Shown here: piece after piece, positions 56,078 to 64,000 of the stretch
Layout of the letters: each line of letters opens with the position of its first letter
Numbering within the stretch: position 1 is the stretch's first letter
Origin: Malachius bipustulatus
Lineage: Eukaryota > Arthropoda > Insecta > Coleoptera > Melyridae
DNA: 64,000 nucleotides
Direction: 5' to 3'
NCBI GenBank assembly: GCA_910589415.1
Contig: OU342636.1
Location: 40,997,735 to 41,061,734, forward strand
Translations under genes and position numbers: made by a program
Notes under the pieces: model-generated
Told to the model about the DNA's origin: nothing
The model's input: the letters and a program-made list of their open reading frames with translations, nothing else
Databases searched by the model: none

Positions 56078-57514
56078 TACATGATGTCCCAAAACTCAAC
56101 GTCATCCCTTGAAGGGCTAATAGGCCGACTCATGACCAGATATCATGATTTGATCTCTGTAAAAAATTATTTATTTTAGAGATAATGTGGGCCAGTCAAC
56201 GTAGCGGAGTTATTAATTCTAAAAAAATGTTGGAAAGCGAATTATTATTTTGATCGGTTATCCTAGGTTTGCATGGTCCCTCGACCGCAGCTCGAGTCAG
56301 GAAATCCTAAAACCCAGGTATTTTTGAACTATTTTAAGTTTTCCGTATATAACTTCGCAGCATGCGCTCCAGCGAAAATCTTATTCGTACAAAAATCAAA
56401 GAACAATCAATTCTGCGTCGAATGAGTATGTCAATAATTGAATTTGGTCTAGTGGTATGGCTGAAATCGTCCGTCGAAGAACAGTGATTTTGACCAACTT
56501 TGCTGAAAAACGCAGTTACTTTCAATCGTTCGTTAAATTGTGTGTTCAAGTTTTTCACCTACTGTTCAGTACACAAGAAAGGTGCTACCCTCGCGTTCCA
56601 ACTCTGCATGATTAAGGTAAGAAGTGGTATTTTAGCGATTGCTAGATACGAGAGACGCTTGCCACTGCGGAAATAAACGCCGAGTCAAGGGCTCTCCTAA
56701 TCTAAAAAATGTTATCAGGGTTATCTGTATCGAATCTGCAGCGAACGAATGTCGTACATTTTTGCAGTTGACACCCATGCATTCTTTGCAAAATATTGAA
56801 CAATTCCCAATTTTCTACAACCACAGTTGTGATACAATATCCACAAGCCACTTTCTTAAGCAAAATGTCTGTTTTGTTTTAGTTTGATTTTCGTTGATGA
56901 CAGATTTACGATCTCGATCTAGCAAAAATGGCTGGACAGTGCAAATTGCAAATTGCAAAATTTGTAGAAGTGATTGAAAAATTCAAGGACAATAAAAACG
57001 ACCAAGTCAAAAATCTTGAGTCGATCGAGGTTCACGACAGGTGCAAGAAACTGTACACCAGAGATGGGTTGGCTTGACATCAGTAGCGATAAAAAATAAA
57101 AATCTGCGTTCCAGAAGTGATGACGGTTTTGCTTTTAAATTGAATTGTGTGATATGTGGAAAAGATGCCTCCTCTTCGTCAGAGTCCTATCTGGCCAAGC
57201 AACGCAAGGTACGGCTAGAAGTCCTAGATAGGGTTCATTCTGGGGTACTCATTCGAAGCAGAATTGAATGCTCTGTAAATTTTGTAAGGATGAAATATTC
57301 GCTGGAACGCACTGTTTTGAAGCTACAGGAGAAAAAACTGAAAAAGTTCCAAATTGGGGTTTTTGACCCGAGCGGTGGTCGAGGGATCATTATTAAAAGG
57401 CGAAAAGAAATTATTGTCCAAAGGTAAAAAGCCTGGAAGACTTTTTTACCAAAAATATCGTGTGTAGATTCACAGACCTTAGCTTGAAGGGATGATTTTG
57501 AAGCGCAGGGTATG
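56078..57514. mobile_element. Long-inverted-repeat element with internal decayed ORF
   Basis: The outer left end TACATGATGTCCCAAAACTC (56078) is a variant of the TACAGGGTGTCCC terminus. The right end near 57514 (ttgaagggatgattttgaag, then cgcagggtatgt) is its degraded complement. A stronger match joins 56278-56428 (ccctcgaccg, gcgctccagcgaaaatctta, tctgcgtcgaatgagta) to 57246-57393. Between the arms lies a decayed ORF. The arms are diverged, so the element is old. The layout parallels the element at 18366-20665. Confidence 0.6.
56900..57240 (+). pseudogene. Decayed zinc-binding-type protein gene inside the element
   Basis: The plus strand reads FVEVIEKFKDNKNDQVKNLE, SIEVHDRCKKLYTRD, then after a stop and frame change NLRSRSDDGFAFKLNCVICG. 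The pairing of 'VH..C...Y' with 'LRS...F.FK..C..CG' looks like a Cys/His metal-binding N-terminal domain of the sort seen in uncharacterised repeat-encoded arthropod proteins. I think it may be the N-terminal half of the same protein type as the remnant at 18700-19450, but nothing here proves that. Confidence 0.4.
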
Positions 57515-60500
57515 TCGATCAGGAAGTAGTGCGTGGAGATCAGCTAACTAAAAATTTCAAATCCCCCCCCCCACCCCGACTTTTCTACAAGGCGGATGAA
57601 TCAATTTCCTACATATATTTTTAGCCGTAAAATAACAATCTGCAATAAGAAATAAGGATCCCTGTTTAAGATTAAGTGAAGTGGAGGTATCGCGCGCAGG
57701 ATGATGCGAACTTATTCACAAATAAATTCCAGTTATTATCTTACTACTTTACCTAAATCTCTGAATATCTACCTCTGGATGTGTCTATTGTAATTAACTA
57801 ATTAACCTGGTCAGTTAACATGAATGTAATTTCCCGTTAATAATCACCAGATTCATAGCAACTTCCGTAGTTTTCCGATTTTCAACATCAGATGCTCCAT
57901 GTTAATTTCAAGAGGCTTTTCAAAACAATGTTATCTTGTGAATGCCGCCGTTTCTAGCTGGTCAATTTTCGAGCCCTTCGCCTGACTTGTTGCGTAATTG
58001 AGAATTAACTAATTACCGTACAACTAAAAGTTCACCTATTGCATCATTTTAATTAGGAAAGGTATCTATGTATATGCAATGAAGTCAGCGAAGAACAAAG
58101 TAAAGTTCTTATTTTTTTGCCTTACAATAAGAACTTTTGAAAAAGGGCGAAGTAAACACCTTGAAACTCCACGAAGAAGAAAAGTCTACCTCCAGTATCT
58201 AATCTCGAAGATTCATGAGGTGTTTTAATTAACAGGAAAGAAGTGAAATTATTGATAAAGTGACAATTTATTCCATGTTTTATCTAATCATTATCTAAAT
58301 GTCTTTGTATTACCGTGTAAAAGCGGAGGTAAGATCGATTTGACTAAAGCTTCCTTAATATTCTTGTAAATTGAAATTCTTTGACATTCTTGTAACTGAA
58401 AAAATTATCGGTTATCATGAATGTTAATAGTTGTCAACAACTAAAAATTTGCTGCTGAATTGTGAATGAAATAAGAGATTAATTTGGTTGTCGCGAAAGT
58501 TTTTTTTAGAATTCTTTCAATACCAAAAGCTATTCGCTATATTGCTAGGGAAAAGTTGCTGAACTGTAGGTATAAGTAATAACAAAGACCATAATAACAT
58601 ATCATATTTTCTGATACCTACCTAATCATATAAACACATGTTCGATTATTTTTTCAGAGCGATTTTGCTATGTAACAGTGGCAACCCTGTATCACGAAGT
58701 CCATCTTCGACCACTGATCTCTAACTTGAGGACAATGATGAAGTGCATGCGGAAACAAGGCCTGTGTACTTCCCCTACCCCTCGCTGCAATCATTGCTTT
58801 TTTGTTTTATTTCTCAACTCTTACCATACAAGAAACGCAAGGCACGAAAGTATGAAACTGTTATTTCTCATTATGGCATTTGGAAAGAAAAGTAAAAAAA
58901 CCGCTAAAGAATATCTCCCAATTTCAGTTCATGGTTTGGATCTCTTACATCGCTTTCTATATCTTTTATTATTCAATCTCTAGTCGTCTCCTTATTATTA
59001 GAGAGATTCTAGCATATACATAAATTCAAAAATAATCCAGACAAAGTATTTGTTATACTCTACAAAATAATTAGATGTTTGAATCTATCGATACAAATAA
59101 GGGGAATAAAAACTTCGTTCGCGCATCATTAGAGGTAAATAGTTTGAAAGAGTTGTTCAAAAAAGTTCAAAATCCTGTGAAATTCTCTATTAGACAAATC
59201 GTTATATTTTTAGTTCCAATTAAAGAATATAATATTATCCAGTTGAGGAATAGAAAAAAAAAGTGTAAAAAAGAACTTTCTTAAATTCCACTAAATGTTC
59301 ACTGCTATAAACGTAAATATAAATAATTGTCAAAATATTTGAACTTCGTTTCATATAATCTTAGAAAACAACTGTGCTGAATTTTCAATAAAAAATATGT
59401 GATGAAAACAAAAAAATCTCAGGAGTATCTCATCGAAGCAAGAATGTATAATAAACTTTCTCCTCTTTTGAATATTGTTAAACACGATATTCTAAAAAAA
59501 GACATACTGAAATGAAATATGAATAATGAAACAAAGTCGGTCTGCTTAATTCTGATAGCCACTCGCGAAAAATTTACAGTGAAATTTGACAACATATTAA
59601 CACTAGCTGGTATTCAAGGAAGGAGAGCCAATCATTGATTACGGTTTTGCTTGAGAATAATTTTATTTTAGAAATTTGTGTTTACTTCTTCTTCGTGTCT
59701 TTACCTAAGACGAACCTTCAGCTACCTAAAAAGAAACATCAGCTACCCGCTCCAATTTCCCAATCGATTCAAATAAAGTACGCCCAATATTTTGCCTAGC
59801 TCCTTGAGCCAGGCTTTCTTCTGCGACCTGGGTGCCTTTAGTTCCAGTATATTACAAGCCAGTTATAAAATATCTAAGTATGCTATCCGTAAGCGTCAAC
59901 GACTCGGTCCATATCAAAGTATTAGTCCAAGAGACGACTGCAGAAAAATGTGTCGTCATAAGGTGGACGAAAGAGATAAATATGAATCGTTGAGACTCTA
60001 ATTAAGACGAAAAGCAAAGGTTATCTACGAAAATCCTGCCAAAAAATTGGTTTTTCAAATTGTTAATTTGAGAAATAATTGTAGTAATGATCTTTTATCG
60101 GTGGTCGGAAAATGAAATCACCATGTTAGAGGGGAACGCGAGACGAATTCAACCGTATAAGGTTGCCTAATCCCACCCTGACGCACAACCCCAGCAACCA
60201 GGCGTGAGGGGGTCGTTTTGTGTCTTTTATGAGAAGGCATCTCAAGAAATCCCAAAAATCTAAAAAAAATGTATTTTCTGGCGGATGCAAGATGAAATGA
60301 TGAAACTATTGTAAGTTTTCCAAGTTGTTGGCCAAGAGAATTGAGTACCACTGTTCAGTTTGACTGGGGACAAAATAAATGTAGCTGAGTTATCCACATT
60401 TGTGTATACTTGACGAAAAATATTTTGAAAAAGGTGTTCCTGAAAAGCAGACCATTTTCTAGCACCTCTACCGCCTCTTTATTATCATTATGAGCCAAAG

Positions 60501-60526
60501 GTAGAACTTTGCCACAGTGGCAACTC
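57515..60526. other. Intergenic DNA, no gene recognised
   Basis: ORFs of up to about 101 residues (for example 58678-58983) show no motif or splice context. The last eight bases (60519-60526) are the target duplication of the hAT-type MITE. Confidence 0.4.
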
Positions 60527-61022
60527 CAGGGACGGCGTTAGGGTGGGGCGCGGTTGGGCGACCGCCCAGGGCGCCGAATTATAGGGGCGCCTGAGGCGCC
60601 CCTTTGTAGCCCATCGCTCATAGTTCGAAGTATACTTACTCGTGAATTCCCTAAATTATGCGAAAAAATCCTTGAATTATTGAAAAAAGTTCATTCCAGC
60701 CAAAAATATGAATGGTATAATAAATAAAATAAATACTTTTAAATAGATAAAAAAGCGTTTAAATTAACATTTTGCGAGTAATTTTTCAAAAAAATTTCCC
60801 GGGGGAGAGTCCCCCGTACCCCCCTTTCGTCTGGGGGGTATGGAATACCCCCCAGGCCCCCCGGTTGGTCTCTAACGTTAACCGTTATTTGAATCCTATC
60901 TTATCTTATCCTATCTTATAAAGGACCCTTTCTACAATTTATACCTATACCTGTAACGGTTGCTAGGGGAGCGCCGTATAGAAATCTCGCCCAGGGCGCT
61001 GGCAGTGCTAAAACCGGCCCTG
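60527..61022. mobile_element. hAT-type MITE, 496 bp, perfect 8-bp target duplication
   Basis: The ends CAGGGACGGCGTTAG and CTAAAACCGGCCCTG are short imperfect inverted repeats of hAT type. GGCAACTC flanks on both sides (60519-60526 and 61023-61030). Subterminal GC-rich blocks (cgcccagggcgcc, aggggcgcctgaggcgcccc) are inverted repeats, and an internal C/G run (cccgggggagagtccccc) adds a hairpin. There is no coding capacity, so it depends on a hAT transposase elsewhere. Confidence 0.92.
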
Positions 61023-61030
61023 GGCAACTC

Positions 61031-61369
61031 TATGGTGTGGCCCAAAATAGGTCTGCATTAACCACAATCGTTAACAAACCAGGCAAAATAAATTTCACAA
61101 AACGCTGTATCAACAAGACTTTAATAATTTATTCAAATCCGTTCAACTAAGAAAATAACTTCCTTCGGTGGTGATGACAAAATAATAGGCCGTTTTAGAG
61201 GTAAATCGAGTGGCTTAGACTTTGAGTTTTGTTTAAAGCAATTTGAATAAGCTTTTAACTTTCTTAGCCTCCGATATCACGGCCTTCTTCACTTTTTCAA
61301 CTCCTTAAAGTTTAGGAGAATGCTGCATCAACTACTGGATAAATACCATTTTTTGATGTTCTTCATTAA
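61031..61369. other. Intergenic DNA
   Basis: No gene or repeat recognised. Confidence 0.4.
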
Positions 61370-61770
61370 CAGAAATGAAAATTGCATCTTGGATCACCGG
61401 GTCTACCAAAAATTAACACACACGCAGATTTACACAAACACTCCAACCATCAACCAGGTCAAAAACGAGCAGTAATGAAAAACCTGGTGAATCGTGCATC
61501 ACATATTTTCAGACCCCACATCTCCGACCGAGCGACCGACCCAGAACATAATACTTTACGATATCCAGCCAACAACCACCAAGAGTTTGGGGAGCTGCAT
61601 TTCTTCCTTATATCAGGAACGTAACCGATCGAATCGATAAACTCCTGCAGCGCCACGGCGGCTATCCTTCAAGCTTTAAAAACCATCTTTAAACCTACAC
61701 AACAAGTTCGCAATGTTCTCCAATCAACTAAAGACCCCATTGATTCCCTTTTTTTCAAATAAATTCATTG
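61370..61770 (+). pseudogene. Penelope-like retroelement fragment
   Basis: Three plus-strand frames together give the order seen after the RT in Penelope-like elements. VYQKLTHTQIYTN lies near 61400. HSNHQPGQKRAVMKNLVNRA runs from about 61440. FLPYIRNVTDRIDKLLQRHG runs from about 61600. KTIFKPTQQVRNVLQSTKDP runs from about 61680 and is followed by IDSLFFK. In intact elements this last part leads into a GIY-YIG endonuclease, which is not recognisable here. The frameshifts show it is dead. Confidence 0.7.
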
Positions 61771-62306
61771 GGAAAGAGGAAGAAATGAAACCGCGGAAAA
61801 TTTGGTATCCGGCGCTACTTCAAATCCGAAGGAGTCAACATCTGACTCTGCAATCTATGACATGATTGAAGAGACCGGCCGTTTCTATGGTAAAACAGCT
61901 AGTGGAGTCACCGAACCAACAGCCTATAAACAGTCTATAAAGAGGCTTCTATAAATTGTAAAAAGATTTTTTTAATAATCAATACATAATTAATTAAATA
62001 ATCAGTTCTCATAATTATTATTATTTTTAACCGTTCAGCCATTTGTCAGTGAACAGCTGCAGGAGTGGGAATATCGATTGCCTACAAAAACCTACAGACA
62101 CCTTCAAATAAATTTTCAGTTTTAATTCAGCTTTTTGAAAAAAATAGTTCTTTTTTAATTTTGTAAATAGTTGTAGTTGTAATTTTAAACTACTTTATCA
62201 TTCACCATAGCCTGTTCGTTGAATATTATGGAATTAGCTACTTACAAAATATCTGAACAGTTTCCTCGCGGGGCATTGAAAACTCGGAAAATACTTTAAC
62301 AAGATT
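61771..62306. other. Possible continuation of the Penelope-like fragment, then intergenic DNA
   Basis: A 40-residue open stretch near 61840-61960 (SAIYDMIEETGRFYGKTASG) might be residual element coding sequence, but I cannot match it to the endonuclease. The rest is AT-rich with no features. Confidence 0.3.
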
Positions 62307-62440
62307 GGTCTACGAAACGACCAAATCTGTAGCTTCTGCATGGAGGTGAAGGAAACCCCATTATATATTTTCTTGCAATACAACAAAGAAGATTCCGCAA
62401 ATAGACAACAGCAGGCGAGACGCCAAAGGTCTTCTAGGTA
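62307..62440 (+). pseudogene. Fragment of a retrotransposon Cys/His C terminus
   Basis: The plus strand reads GLRNDQICSFCMEVKETPLY and IFLQYNKEDSANRQQ. The form C..C....ET..H.L..C..L...R is the end of I/jockey-type ORF2 proteins. Here His is Tyr and the last Cys is also Tyr. It is short, so the call is tentative. Confidence 0.45.
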
Positions 62441-62639
62441 CTTAGTAGTGTAGATACATCCCTATAAATACAATACATCCCCAACTAGTCATTAGGCGTA
62501 CTTTTAATAGTGTGTAGTGTGTGATCCACTGTAGTATATGTGAAGCATGCCTAATAAAATACAAACAGTTGGAAGGTGTGTAATTGAACTACTCCAATTA
62601 GTGATCTACAAATCATAGATCAATAAATAATAGTATATT

Positions 62640-62721
62640 CTTCAACGAGCGAAGAATGATAGCTATTCAGGCAAGTGTTGGAACGTTTGAGTGGATAATA
62701 GCTATTCTTCGCGAGATGAAG
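62640..62721. repeat. Hairpin with about 27-bp arms
   Basis: cttcaacgagcgaagaatga and the following tagctat (62640-62666) pair with atagctattcttcgcgagat plus gaag (62698-62721) across a loop of about 30 bp. It may be a tiny MITE or a chance foldback. No target duplication is clear. Confidence 0.65.
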
Positions 62722-64000
62722 ACGCTATTTTCTCTTCGACATTTTGAGAAAATTTATTAAAATTAGTTCAAAAAATGAATAAAACATTTCAATAGACTTA
62801 TTTTCTTGATATTCGCGTTGTCATCTTCTACTAAATTCCCAAGCATTTCAATTATCAATAAAGGATATTCTGGAATGGAGAGCAGCTCCGAGGTCATTTC
62901 TTATCACACCACCACCCACTCATTTTAAATATTGTTTAATATTTTCATGAATAGATATTACCTAACCTGGTTATTATGACCTGTCTATGGTCAGGTCAGG
63001 TCAGGTGCGCTGGCAACTGGCGTTGATTCAAGCGCATATACTGCTCGCATCTAAATTATTGATTTTTCAGCTTTATTCACATGAACATTCACATAATACA
63101 GGCACAATAATGTAAGCTAAGAGCGTTTCAATAGTTAGTCGGGCGATAAGTAGTCGTGGCGTTATCATAACTGGTTGATGTCAGAGAGGGTTGAATTCCG
63201 AAAATCAGTTGTGGCAATGCCGAGCAGTGATTGGCTTGGAACATTCTCTCATCGGAAGCGGTGAGGGAATGAACATTCCATCATCTCATGGGGAATGTAC
63301 GTCATTAGTTAACTGAAATTGGCAATCTTTCATATTTTAATTTAAACTGATTGAAGTTGAAATGATATGACACATGACACATGAGAATTTGAACTACTAA
63401 AGTTAATTTAGAATTATTTTAGTGAATGAACTCGGACATGACTGTAATAACCTCTCTTCCAAGGCACTATAAAATTTGTGGATCATACGATACATTACCT
63501 TCACAAACAACAACAATTAAGTCATCAAAATAATTTGCAGGTGCAAGTGTAATAATAATTATCATACACATTGATGGACATACAGTTTCCTCTAATTTTT
63601 ATAAAATAAAAATACCTATGGCTCCTCACAAAAAGTGAATCTTTAACTCGACATAAATAATTATTATACAGCCGGAATTGTTTCATTTTTTCAATAAAAT
63701 AAGGCCTCTAGGACTATTCTCACGCTATGAAGATGTGGCAACGTTTGAGTATTTCGGAGGGCATCACAGGAGGCCGTAACTTATAGAGAATTCGGGAGGA
63801 GTGAATGGCCGGGCAAAGACCTCACAGCCCAAATGCACCGGGCGTCGAATTCAGCATTGCAATCTGCAACGAAGATGCAATGCAAGCCTGGTCCAGGGTG
63901 GGACCATGAGAATAGAGAAGAGTCTCATGTCTCATTAGAAGGATGAGGTTCCCTGTCCTTCTGTTTTTGTTGCATTGTTGCATAACAAGTTAAATATTAT
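62722..64000. other. Intergenic DNA
   Basis: No gene recognised. A short ggtca repeat lies near 62989-63008. The last 250 bp are more GC-rich than the rest, without coding motifs, and could be the edge of a feature beyond the window. Confidence 0.4.

Noticed and set aside
58678..58983. 101-residue plus-strand ORF
   Set aside because: No recognisable domain or splice signals, and biased towards Leu and Phe as expected by chance here.

Overview
This is eukaryotic nuclear DNA, very probably from an insect. It is AT-rich with long A/T runs, its few coding pieces are split by GT..AG introns, and nearly everything recognisable is a eukaryotic transposable element. I see no bacterial operons, rRNA, CRISPR array or virus. 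The repeat types and the frequent 'taggtaggta' and 'caccctgtata' words give a hemipteran impression, but nothing in the window proves the order.

The window is gene-poor. The only host-gene candidates are on the minus strand. Three phase-compatible exons (25608-25775, 25360-25535, 21777-22125) look like the 3' end of one gene that I cannot name, and a possible last exon of another gene lies at 42639-43032. The rest is a record of transposition.

Layout: 1-7.6 kb is AT-rich DNA with degenerate inverted repeats and a 9-bp tandem repeat. 7.64-13.2 kb is a nearly complete non-LTR retrotransposon (CR1/jockey-like, minus strand) with two intact ORFs: an ORF1 with a Cys-rich finger, and an endonuclease-reverse transcriptase. 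The ORFs overlap as GTGA, and a CCCTTTT heptamer lies just before the overlap in the correct frame for a -1 frameshift. 13.8-20.7 kb holds a mariner-type foldback element, a 5'-truncated second retrotransposon with a poly(A) tail, and a long-inverted-repeat element that carries a decayed Cys-rich protein gene and a solo LTR. 21.8-25.8 kb is the host-gene candidate with transposon fragments in its long intron. 26.2-36.3 kb holds two large copies of one LTR family in opposite orientations and several retrotransposon fragments between them. 37.6-42.4 kb has a GC-rich foldback and a dead mariner-type element split by a third copy of the LTR. 43.6-50 kb has more foldbacks, a 149-bp MITE and transposase/RT fragments. 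53.5-55.8 kb is a clear nest: a small DNA element containing a mariner-type foldback and a fourth LTR copy. 56-62.5 kb has a long-inverted-repeat element with a decayed ORF, a hAT-type MITE with a perfect 8-bp target duplication, a Penelope-like fragment and a retroelement zinc-knuckle fragment.

Two themes stand out. About fourteen long inverted-repeat (foldback/MITE) structures occur in 64 kb, several ending in a TATACAGGGTGT-type terminus. The mariner-type relic at 39.8-42.4 kb has matching termini and so offers a plausible source of the mobilising transposase. The insertions are also repeatedly nested, which gives a relative order of events. All calls come from reading the sequence; no database search was run.
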